Position numbers and translations under genes: made by a program
In this document: one piece after another, positions 1-24,700 of the stretch
Position numbering within the stretch: the stretch's first letter is position 1
Layout: every line of letters starts with the position of its first letter
Notes under the pieces: model-generated
The model's database searches: none
Told to the model about the DNA's origin: nothing
What the model saw: only the letters and a program-made list of their open reading frames with translations
DNA from: Lingula anatina
Lineage: Eukaryota; Brachiopoda; Lingulata; Lingulida; Lingulidae
DNA length: 57,334 bases
Assembly: GCF_001039355.2 (NCBI RefSeq)
Contig: NW_019776080.1
Location: 101,431 to 158,764, forward strand
Direction: 5' to 3'

Positions 1-1171
1 GGGGGGAGTGTTACTTATTATGTTATTCTTGTTTACATAAGTGGAAAAATAAACTGTATCTTCAGTGCAAAGATTGCTATAAAAAACTTCAAAGCATATT
101 AAGACTGTTATTATTTAAATGTACATGTATTTTATGTCATTACTCACAGCTTTTTTCTCAGTGTGTGAATGGTGTGTGGAAAGTGAATTTGTCTATAATT
201 GTACTGTATATTAATTGTTCGGTATTTTTTTGTGTGCATGGAATAATTTTTAAAAAAGGTTGAGATTATAACTTGTATGGGATTGCATGCACACACAATG
301 AAAGTGGTACTCACTACAAATATTAAGTTGGTTTTCAATGCCTTTGTTTTGTAGAATATTGTGTACAGAATAATATTTTATTGCATATATGAAGCAGATA
401 TAGTTCACTTTGGTGTTTTCTTTTTTAATGCTGTTTAATATTAGTTTTAAAAAGTATCATAGATAAAAGATATATCAATAAAAGAGTTTTCTGCATCAAA
501 GAGAAAAGGAGCCATATTTTTGAATGGCTCTAGACATTGTTGAGAAATTGTTGAGAAAGTATTATAGTGAATATTATTGGCACTGGCACAGATTTTTACT
601 GAGGGTGTGACCTACTACATAAGATACAGCTGTTGCAAGTACAAACAATTATGTCACTTTAGCAGCATCATCCAGGTTGGTATTAATTATGCAGTTTGGC
701 TTTAGATGTAATAAGTTTATGGTTCATCCTTCAGAAGAAAAACATGACAGTGACATTGAAATAAATCAGAATGTGATTTGATATGTAATACAATCTATGG
801 TTGTATATAGAAGTTGTCATCTGTTCCTGCAGGTGTATAAGTTTACAAAAAAAAATTAATAAAATATTGTCTTCAAGACTGATGACCTTGACCTTGAAGG
901 CCAGTGACCTTTGGCAACTCCTTTCTATCAGACTCTGGTAACAACAGCTTTTGCTGTTGTTAATGTCAGCTATATTGTTATTCATTCACATTTACAGCTT
1001 GGCGTTTCTTGTTAATTTGCACATCATTTTGAGGGAAGTCTCCCAAGGTGTGAAAATGTACAAGATATTTATATCCCTCATTTCATGTTAGTATCTGAAG
1101 TGAGATTTTTTGTACACAGGCTATTCTCTCTCTCTCTCTCTCGTTCCCCCCCCATATCCATCATTGGTCCT

Positions 1172-1311
1172 CTATAATATTTTGGAGGTATAAACATTGT
1201 GATATCACCATCACTGTGGAATATAAGGCCCAGCCAGTTTACAAGTAGATAGTATTTATATTAGCTATAATATTTTGGAGGTAGATATATTGTGCTATCA
1301 CCATCACTGTT
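1172..1311. repeat. Local direct duplication
   Basis: The segment with tataatattttggaggta followed by tatcaccatcactgt occurs at about 1172-1218 and again at 1265-1311 with a few differences. It is short, diverged and has no visible function. Confidence 0.6.
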
Positions 1312-1904
1312 AAGATGGGATTTTCCTCATGCATTGTCATGACTTGTGGTTTCATTCTTGATCTTTTTTTAAAAAAATTGGAACAGGTTTTGGTTTTTAT
1401 TCCAGGAAGGTAAACTCTGGATAATGCACATGTCTGTTTGATAATTGCTGTGTTCGCAGAATCGATGTTTGTGTTAGTTTTAAATTCATCGACCTTGATA
1501 AGTCAGTTGGTTAATTGCAAAATTTGTGTGAGCTGACATATGGTTGCCAGGTTAACAGTTTGGTAAGCTAAAACAGTTGTTAGTAAGCTGTTGTACACAA
1601 CCTTCTCTGTAGCCCCCGTTCCTCCCCCCCCCCCACCCACCCCAAGCCCCATAGGCCTGATCTACAAAAGAACCAGAGATAGAAAGTTGGTCTTAAATTT
1701 TAGACCAAAAATGTGGTCAACTTACTAGTCAGTTCAAGATATGCTTATATTCAATTCTGATTCAGTTGGATTATTGCTGATTAAGCCTAGGTTTAAGCAC
1801 TAGTACTAGTAAATTAAAATTTTGGTTTTGCAGTTAAACCCAAATTTTGGTCTTGAGTTTTTTTTTCTAACTTTTTTTAACCAGCTTCTGGTTAAGTGGT
1901 TAAT

Positions 1905-2104
1905 TAAGGCTTCGTTCAATCTATTTTCTATTCGCGGTATCTTGTGATCACGGTCTGTGCCCTGAATACCCCGCGACGTAATTACTGGCAGCCAGTTACT
2001 TTCAAAGCTGTAATTAAATCTTGGCTGCGTTCTGAGTGATCACAAGATACCGCAAATAGAAAATAGATTTTTAGAAAATAGATTTTTCATGTGAACGGAG
2101 TCTT
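1905..2104. mobile_element. Palindromic MITE, family A, copy 1
   Basis: The two ends are inverted copies of each other. The left end has cttcgttcaatctattttct and then cggtatcttgtgatcac; the right end carries the complement, ending gtgaacggagtctt. The same element lies at 40125-40369, which defines the boundaries. About 200 bp with no coding capacity. A TA at the left edge suggests Tc1/mariner-type insertion, but the matching right-hand TA is degraded. Confidence 0.75.
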
Positions 2105-2349
2105 GCATCCCATGTTTCCATCCATGTGGGCAGGGCTGATACAACCCTGGTAGATCAGCACTAGGTATAATGTGCATAGTTTCCTGTAGTGAGCTGTGGT
2201 GTGATAAAACACCCAATGACTCACACCTCACTGCCTGCATCATGACACACGTACTGTTGTATGTGTATATTGCAGGTGGTGTCAGCTATGCAGCTGTTGG
2301 CTTGAGCTCTTTGTTTTAGCCTGGCTGTTTACCTAGAGGTACATGATAA

Positions 2350-2430
2350 GTGAGTAGGACATGTGTGTGTGTATGTGTGTTTGAGAGAGACAGTCTTGGA
2401 GAGATTGAGTGTGTGTTTGTGTGTGTGGAA

Positions 2431-2476
<46 letters not shown>

Positions 2477-2589
2477 AAGAGAGTGTGTGTGTGTGTGCAC
2501 GCGAGAGAGAGAGAGCTTATGTATGTGAGAGTGAGAGAAAGAGAGTGTGAATGAGAGAGAGCAATTATGTCTACGCATGCGTGTGTTTT

Positions 2590-2621
<32 letters not shown>

Positions 2622-2625
2622 GGGG
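2350..2625. repeat. GT/GA compound microsatellite
   Basis: Long TG runs (best at 2431-2474) interrupted by GA runs. The open frames across it, rich in Cys-Val or His-Thr, are repeat artefacts. Confidence 0.95.
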
Positions 2626-2995
2626 GGTGGATGGGGGGTGAACCAGTACAGGTGCTGGCAACCATACAGCTGTTACCATTGACCTTTTTGCTGTACATAG
2701 CAAGTGCCTGCATGAGAACCTTGATTGATTAATTAATTGCTTGTTTAGGAAGGGAGAGGAGAGATTTTAGGGAAGAAATTGGATGGGCACTAGGCAAGAG
2801 AAAGCTGGAGATAGTAAAGGCATATTCCACAAGGGTATATAACCTACAAGGAGCTGTTTTCCTACAATGTTATTGCATAATGTTTTATTAACTAGCCTTA
2901 TTTGACCCACATCCTTGAATTAGTCTACATTGCAGTGGTGCTTGAATGTGCTTATTGTGTCTTTTGTCAGTGATTGATGTTTTCTGTTGTTTCAG

Positions 2996-15770
<12,775 letters not shown>

Positions 15771-15964
15771 GATAGTTCTTTTGTTTACTCAAAACTATAA
15801 TCATATATGAAGAATCTTCCTGCATTTATATGACTTCTGATAAGGTTTATATCCGATAAAAAAAGATTGATTTTAGTTTTTTATGGATGTACCATATTAA
15901 TTAAACGAACGAGTAAAAATATACTAAAAAGTGCATGGTAAATAAACAATTGCTATAATGACAC

Positions 15965-15970
15965 TTTATT
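15965..15970 (-). terminator. Candidate ARIP4 poly(A) signal
   Basis: TTTATT on the + strand (AATAAA on the - strand), about 1.55 kb after the ARIP4 stop codon. Other copies nearer the stop are possible. Confidence 0.35.
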
Positions 15971-17523
15971 ATGAGAAATAAAAAAAATCAGTGATACAAC
16001 ATGATCGGCTTCTAAAGAAATTTGCAATATTTGAAACTTAAAAAACTGTCTAGGGACCTGTTTACACAAATGTGGTAAATGCTTTTAAAAGCTTGAATCA
16101 CGATAATCACTTTGGATTGAGCTGAGAAAGCAGGGGACCTATCTGATAGTTTGACACTAGAGGCATACCACTTTAAAGTGGAGTATTTTCCAAAACCTGC
16201 CACTATAATTATGTAAAATATTTAACTTCCAATATCAAAAACTGGCCAATTTACCAAATTTATTACCAATGGATCTACAACTCGGACAAGGTCTAAAGAA
16301 ACAAATGCCGAAACAAAAAAAATAAATGAATAAATAAATACATAATATTTTATGCCTGTCGGAGACTACCAAGGTACAGAATGAAGTTCATCTTTGTTAA
16401 AAAAAAAAAAAAAAACCCTGAACATTTGCAATTGCACTATGCAAAAACTATAATCTCGCTGTGCACTGGTTAAATAAATGTTAAACCATATACTATGTAC
16501 CCACGTATGTATGTATGTAAAACTATATATATTTTAAAACTTAGCTTATAGCAGCATTCCCTTACACTATTCATTTGTATTAAGAATAACTCTAACTATG
16601 AATCTGGCCTTCAGCTTAATTTAATACATATTTTAGCATGCAATAATGGCATTTAAACAGCATATTCCACATATTTTTTCCCCTAACTTACAGCTATTAC
16701 AATCTATATGACAGTTTCCAAATGACACACTAACACCCAAATAAGTATAAGTTACATTACAATCCAAAAAGATGTTTAATTTCTAATTTTTACAACAAAC
16801 ATCTCTAGATTATGATTTTGTTTACATCATTATGGACATCAACACACGAGTTAAATACCCATTTTCATCAATTATTTAGTTTCTTGGTTTGTTTGTCTGA
16901 GACCATCAGAAGATATATATACCCCCCCCCCCCCCCCCCCACAGAAGCAATTTTTGTGCATTTACTTACAATGTTAATTATATTAATTCATTCATAAATA
17001 AAAGTTTGTATCTATTACTGGACTTACAAGTGCAACAATGGAAAGAACACAGCATTGACATTGTCACAAAGATGATGATACTTAGGACTTGCATATGTCA
17101 CAGCCAAAACAACATGGCATTAACATCATGGTGACAATGCAACATTGTCATAATGATTGTACTGTAACACTCTGAATTCCACTAATAGATTAAAATATGT
17201 TTATCCACACATTACACCAAATGGACATTAATAATATTAAGAAACTATATACATACTGTAACACATTTTCCTCTACCAAAAAACTCTTTTATACTGTCTT
17301 TGTGTAAACCTCCTGATCCTAGGGGTTCTCATCCTAAAGAAACTCAACATCAAAGAGCTTCTTAGCACCACAACTTGTGTTCAACTTAAAACAATTATAA
17401 TGCTTTTCTCTTAAATATCATGATCTTTTTAAGTCATTTGAATCATGGATCAAAACATCAAAACTTTTTGTTGAATCTTGTCCATCATCCATTAACTACA
17501 GGGCATGAAGATCTGTAACCCAG
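15971..17523 (-). other. RAD54L2: ARIP4 3' UTR
   Basis: No coding content. AT-rich with a C-run at about 16922-16940. Assigned as 3' UTR because it follows the stop of the last exon and no other gene is visible. Confidence 0.5.
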
Positions 17524-18788
17524 CTATTCCGCCGAGGTTGAAGGTGAAGAAGAAGAGGTTGTAGCTGTTGGCAAGGTACCAGATGTTGCAGAAGTGGGCA
17601 TGGTGCCACTTGGCATGGTACCACTTGGCATGGTGCCACTTGGCATTGTGGTACCTGGTGGTGGTGGCATCATGTAAGGATGATGCATGCCAGAGGCAAA
17701 TGGCATTGGCATAAACATCTGTCCCCCTGGAAACATCTGTGGGTAGGGGTATGGGTAGGGGTAACCCCCATACATGTGGGGAGGGGGCATGGCGCCAGAG
17801 GTGGGAGGGATACTCCAAGGGGGGTAATGCCCCATGGGGTTAGATTGCATGGGGGAGGAAGTGGGGGTGGTTGAGGAGGAGGAGGAGGAGGGAGTTGGCT
17901 GATGCTGGGAGGACAAAGTGGAGGTGAGGGTTGAGGCAGAGGAGGAGGAGGAGGAGGAAATAGATGTTGAGGATGCTGAAGTAGAGGCAAGCGGGTAGCC
18001 TGGTTGTTGGCCAAAGCTGCATTCCTCTGGGTTGAGAAGGAATGAGTTTGGAACAGGTTCTGTGCTGTTCTGGCGCACGGTTCCTCCACTCATGCTGCTC
18101 AAGTTGGCAAGATTAGACACAGGGGTGCCTCTTGAAGATCCTGGGGGTCCTCCTTCCTCATCTCCACTGCTTTCATCATCCGAACCAGCAGTTGACTCAA
18201 TTAGTGATGTCAGCGCCGCCAGACTGTCCTCAGCATTGGAAATGGCACGGGATGCCGAAACGAGTGCGTTGGATACTACACCACCTCCATTTGAGTACCC
18301 TCTGTATTCTGATAAATCTTGATTTCCCCTGCTGGACTCTCCTCTGAAGAAATCAGAACTGTGACTATCTTGACTTTGGTGGTAGCTATCAAAGAACGTG
18401 TCCCTCCCTTGGTTCAAGCCCTCCATGTACGCATCTCTGAGGGTCTGAGAGGACGATGCCGCAGGGCGAGAATCTCCTTGTGAGCCCCAATCATTATCTG
18501 CCCTCAACCCGAGAGAGGCAAAATCAGGAAGCAAGCCCCGAGAGCTGGACATTGACTCCGAGGCTCCCAACAAATCTTGGTTGCCGTACCTGGACGTGCT
18601 AGGACTGCCGTCCCTGCCACTGGGGTCTCTACTGGAGCCTCCTGAACTGAGAGAGCTGCGTAGAATGGACTGCATGTCCAGCGAGCCTCGCAGAGCACTC
18701 CCCAGCATGCTGGTGCTGCCCCCTGGCTGAGATGTTGAGGAGGACTGGGAGGCCGTATCGGTGGTAGAGGTGGTGGGGAAATTCAGGT
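17524..18788 (-). CDS. RAD54L2: ARIP4 exon 20 (C-terminal low-complexity tail, stop)
   Basis: Acceptor at 18789-18791. Encodes residues 1276-1696: long Ser/Thr-rich runs, a Pro/Tyr/Gly/Met-rich section with YPYPYPY, four 15-bp MPSGT-type repeats (17597-17656), and the end TSAE. Very long single exon with little likeness to vertebrate ARIP4. GC-rich compared with its surroundings. Confidence 0.88.
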
Positions 18789-21700
18789 CTGAAAAACAAC
18801 ACAGCATTCAGGTCATTTAGGATATATATGTGCTTGACTTAGGGCAACTTGTGGTTCTCAAGCAGTATTAACAAAATACAGTCTTGCAAGCAGATGTATA
18901 GATCCAATCCTACATTTTAAAATACAGTGGCGTGTGTGTGTGTGTTTGTGTATTTGCACACACAGGTGAATGCATGCCTCCTACCCAAAGGAGTGATTGT
19001 TGATTACATAATTTTGTAATGAAGCAAAGCTTTGATTTCAGCTACATGCACATACACTTGTACACACAATTATCTTCAGGGTTCATATAACTTTGAAAGT
19101 GCTTGAATTTGGCTATGCACTTTCAATTCAGTTTGTAGTCCCAAAAAGTAATTGATATTGCCATGAACCTTGAAAACAGTTTGTATTCAAACAATTTTGT
19201 CCTTGAAAAGTTCTTAAATTTGATAACTGAGTACTTAGTAAAAAATATTTCAAAATATGAAGTTTTTAACCCTACCTCCCATACTAGCAGAGGAATCCTC
19301 ATCACCAGGCAGTAAGCCTCCGCCAGACTCATCACTTCTTCCTGCTGCTGACGTGGACTCATTATATCGAATACGTACAGCAAATATCCTCCCCTCCCGT
19401 GTGCGAATGTAGACCCCCTTTGGCGTCTTGATAACGAGAACCTGCTGTCCTGCAGGAATGTACGTGGGTCCTGCGTTTGTGCTCGTGTTGCTACCCGGCA
19501 CAACAATATCTGAAATGCAGAATCAAAACAATTATTACTCTTCCACTGATGTGCATTCATCTTCAGGGGTAGATATATAAAGAACAAGGTTACATTGGTA
19601 AATTCTGGATAGAGTTCACAAAAATGCTGTATTCCTAACAGTACTTTTATCATGAGTTAGTATGATTTAGTTATTTTTATTAGTTCTCAATTGGTATATT
19701 TCTTCCACTCAAACTATGTAAAAACAGTAAAAAGTGCACTTTTGAGCTTGGGTGTTTTCTTAAATAGGTAACTTGTCATGCCTTTCACAAACACAGAATG
19801 CACATAGTTTATTTGAAGGGTCCTAAATTTAAACCAAAACATGACACCAGACCTGACAAATTAAATCAACTGGGATTCAAATATCTTATCCTCTTGTGCA
19901 GAGGGCAGAATGACAAAAATAAATAAATAAACAAATAAATAAATATAACACTGCTGAATTTTTTTGGCCATCAAGTGACCTATTCAAAAACTGAAGCAAT
20001 TTAAATTTAAAACCAATCAGGGCAGATCTTTCCTATGTCTGCAGAATTAATATCTACCTGTAGTCGTCAAAACACTTTGCACGATGACCCCTGGTTTCTT
20101 GATTCTGAACGCCTGCTCGCCAAACCCCACAGCAGGGGGTAGAGGGCGCCGGGGTTGCATGGGGACTGGGGTGGATATCATGGGGCGTACGCTGGCCACG
20201 GGCCGGTTGCCAGGGTTACTGGAGGAAAACCTGAAGTAGAAGACATGTAAGACTGAATGATGATGATTTTATGATGATGACAATGACTAAGTTATGTAGT
20301 AAAATGACATAAATAAGTATGCACAGTGACATGCTCACACTATGTTGAGTATTCGATGTGGCATTAGGATCCAGCAACAAGACTACAAAAATCAACTAAT
20401 TCTACGTACAAAGACACACAGATGTGATTATAAAAGTCATTTATAAGTAACATTCCACAGTTCAAGTTAAATAAATGTCATATCTAAAAATTCAGTAAAC
20501 ACCCTAGCCTTGTACCTGCTAAATGTGTCAAATGAGGTCGAGGGTCTCTGCGGAACCTGCTGTGGCTGTTGATTGGTTTTGGGATAGTAGGCAGCATATG
20601 ATGGGCGACTGTAGGAGATATTCAGGCGTTTCTCCATCTCGTAGCTTTGCTTGGCCAGTTTCTTCTCAGACTTGGTCAGTTTATGGTCCTTTCGGTCAAT
20701 CAGCAAGGACTCGTGAGTAAAAGGCTCCTGGAAGATTGATTTTGATGTTTCATTTCTAAGATAATTAATTCAATAGGTTTGTAAGAAAAAATATGCACTG
20801 ATCAAAAGAGAACCTGAAAAAGTCTGAACCAAAAGCCTCAAGGTTAGCAAAAATTATAATCTATAAAGCTGTTTTCAGGAAAATGAGATTTTAAAAATTA
20901 TAATCTTTAAAACTGTTAGCTAGAAAATGAGCGTTTTTTCAATATGAAGGCCTAACCCACATTGTATGCTTTCAAGGTGCTAAATGAATACATAGATTTT
21001 CCTCTTACATTTGTGATCCATTCGCTATGTTTCTTGAGCAGGGAGTAAAGCAGCATGTCGTCTATTGTTTCTGACCAGCTGCCATTGTCCTTGATGTACG
21101 GCAAGTCCACATCATTGTACGTGAGCAAGTTTTCCACTTGTTTCTTGGTAAACTGGTTCTGAGGCTGCAACTCATCGACGACACGATCTGAAAAACAAAT
21201 TAACAAAGTTGGTAGACAAAGATATTTACAAAACAACTACTGTCCAACTGAGTAATCATTCTCCTTTCACTTGCTCTGGAAATGCAATAGTGGTGCTACC
21301 TATAGTTTGGTAAAACACCACCTATGCTTTTGTGAAACAGTCTTTTCCAGCTCTTTACATGTTGTAACAGTAATACAGGGTGACCCACCAAAAAAAACAG
21401 AACCCATAAAAATTTCATTTAATCCTATAAAGGTCCATCAAATCTGCTGGACTCAAACTTCAATATGTGCATGATCATTACCTGAAGTTTCAGTTATCTT
21501 GGTCACTTTGCATAAAAGTTATGTTCTTTTTAACAATATGCTCCAAATGACCTCCAAGGCATTTGATGTACACTTGCATACATCGTGAAAAAATTGTCAA
21601 TTTCTCAAACACATTCCTCCTTCAGGATTTTTCTGTTTTTTTCTTTTCCACCCTGTATTTTCACTCACCAGACATCCCTTGTTTATTAATTTGCCTGTCA

Positions 21701-24700
21701 TAGATCTTCTTCTCCATGGTGTTGTCTGTCACCAGGCGGTACACATAACACTGTTTGACTTGTCCATATCTGTACACGCGACACACAGCCTGACAGTCGT
21801 GACACGGGTTCCACGAGGCATCGACGACAATCACGCGATTGGCACCAACCAAGTTGATGCCTAAACAGCCAGCTCTGGAATGAAAAATAGGCATCTTCTT
21901 GATTAAATAAGGGTAAAACAAACAAACAAACCAAAAATGAAAGAAAGTGGGTGAATTTGTTCATGCAGTGAGACATGATTTTGGATTTTAAAGAAAGAGT
22001 AGGAAGAAATGACTTGGCTGCCTTCAAAGTAAACCATCAAGAAAATATAAGTTTTCCAATTTAAAAAAAAACTACACAAAAATGGTGATATGTATAAAAT
22101 CAAGAGTGACACATATATCTCACACATATCCCATGCCTTATTATTATGATAAGTTAAACTTATGACATCAGCAAAAATGCTTTAATCAAATTTCATATGA
22201 AATTGAAATATAGTCTCCATTATCTTATTTTAGGGTTTAAATTACTCTCTTTTAATCTCAGTGGATTACTTTATACCTTGTCTATTTCTTTTCTTTTTTT
22301 ATCATAACAGAAAAAGTTGGCTGCTTTTGATCTATTGTCTATACCTTGTTGAAAGAAGGAAGAGCTGTATGGAGTTGTTCTCCCTTCTGTTGAAAATGTT
22401 GATCATCTTTTCTCTCTCAAATGCACTGGTGCTGCCATCTAGCCCTGAAAAAAGACAATGTTACATATAAAACTTGGACTTAATTACCATGAGTTTCTGG
22501 GGGAAGTTTTGTACAACTATTTTATCCAAATATTATCCTATACTTTTGAAGAAAATTTTCATCTAACTTAGACCCAACAAGTGGTAGTAAAAAAGAATGC
22601 ACCTGTCTTTTTAAAATAAAAAGCCATGGCAAATGTTTCATGAAAATATTGTGTAAATCTAAATGGACCATTATGAATAATACATAATTTAAAGTAGACC
22701 AAATTTTTGGTCTGGAAATTAGGACTTATTCTTGGGCAAAAACTCTCTGTAAAACCAGACCAGGTCCAAAAGACTAGCTTCTTCATTTTCAAATCTCTGC
22801 CAGTGCAAGCTTTTTTACTCTGACTGTTGGTAGCAAGTTTAAAGTTTACCACGCCAAACACACACTTAATTTCGTGGTTTTGTAGAAGGGCAACAGACCG
22901 ATCTTACATGTGTGATTGCTACAGAAAACTTCAATCCAGTGTAACTGAAGTTAAGACTCAATATAAACAGGAATGTATGGAAAGAAGCTGCAGTGAAGGC
23001 TACTCTTGAAGAACAGAACAGAAAACTTTCACTTCAAGCATACTTAGATGACTTAAAATTTTATTTTAAAAAATGACTTAAAATTTAATTTTTTTAAAAA
23101 TAATACTTAAAATTGAATTTCGTAAAAAAAAAAAAAAAAAAGATGGCTTATATATAATTTAAAAAAGGAAGGGGGGGGCACTAACAACTGACAAATAACT
23201 AAACTTAAAAATTTTGAACTAAATTTCTCTACTCACTAAAATATGACTTGTTCTTCACCCAGTACTCCTCTTTCCCCGGCACCTTCATCCTGTTTAGAAA
23301 TTCCTCCACCAGGTTCAGAGTGAACAGGCTCTGACTGGAAACAAAACTTTCTGATGTAAACTAACAACTTCATCAGTAAATACAGGTAATATAAGCATAG
23401 TTTAACTGTATTATGGGTTTTAGGCCTTTCATTACAGAAATAATGAATAAAATTGAAAAATTGAATCGTTCATATTTACACAAACAGATACTGACAATAA
23501 ACAAATCAACAATAACAAACAGTACTTCTATGCTCAGTACTTTTTGACAGTAACATGAGTCTGTAGAATTAAATGATTCTATACAATTATATCTGCCTAT
23601 TTCTTAACTGGATTAAATACATTTTTTCTGATTTCAGTATAGTGGACACCAGTAGCATTTATTTCTAATTATCCACATTTCCCATGGCAACATGTCTCCC
23701 ATAGCAACAGAAAGCCTTCAATCCTGAGTACCAAAGTTAATTACCTGAACACCAACACTTTGTCTCCCATGGCAATAGAATGCTCTATAATACTGAACAT
23801 GATCAGAAACTTGGCACCATTCTCTAGGAGTCCTGGGGTGTAGTCTTGCATCAAAGGCTCTGCCTGTAAACACAGACAAAAATGGGAATTTAACTTATAC
23901 TACTTAGGTATACATATCTCGTGCCATAAACTGTTACGATGTTATAATATTTCTGTGCAGACAGGGGTTGGGCAACTAATGCACTGAATTAAAATAATTA
24001 TTATAGCAACCAAATTTTAGTTCATGGTTGTCAACATAATGGCAAAAAATCTAACTGTACTATTTACTGTTAATGGTTAAATAGACCAATTGTGACAAAA
24101 AGGACAAAAATTTAAAAAGAATCAAACTATCCATCAACAAAGTCCTGAAAAATCTTCAATTCAGCTGAGTCAATGTTTTGATAAATACCAATAAAAAACA
24201 CCCTCCACCAAATCCTCAATGATTGACAGCTGACTTACCCAATCATAAGTGATCACTTGCTCAGACTTCTTGTCCATAAATGGAAAGAAGCCCCCTTCTG
24301 ATTGGACACTGCCCTGAGAGGAGGGTGTAGATGGCCGTGACTCTTTTCCCTTTCCTTTTTTCTTCCCTCCCCTGGTGGAGCTTGTGTTGCTGCTGTCGTC
24401 TGCAATGTCAAGGTCATTATCCACTCCAGGATTGAGCTTTTTGAGTTCCAGTATTTTGTGAAGAACATCTGGATGGTTCCAAATCTGAAAGATGATTTTT
24501 TATAAGTATATTTTTCAAAAATAAAAATTCAAGTTAAAATTTGAAAGAAAACTGCACCATAGGGGTTCATTTATATCTAAGTAGTTCTTGGAATTTCAGC
24601 TAATATTCAAGTTGGAATGCACATTTTCGTTTGTAAATAAATTTTCTTGCTATTTACAGAGACATAATGCAGACCTGCAGAGAATTCATATAAAAAATCA

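Larger units (their letters stand above)
1..2995. other. Non-coding DNA upstream of Rap1
   Basis: No convincing coding exon is seen. It holds a direct duplication of about 47 bp (1172-1218 and 1265-1311), a short CT run near 1128, C-rich runs near 1627, one MITE (1905-2104) and a GT/GA microsatellite (2350-2625). The Rap1 promoter and first non-coding exon should lie here or further left, but I cannot place them. Confidence 0.6.

Noticed and set aside
2329-2713. Open frames over 120 codons rich in His-Thr or Cys-Val
   Set aside because: Translation of the GT/GA microsatellite in several frames.
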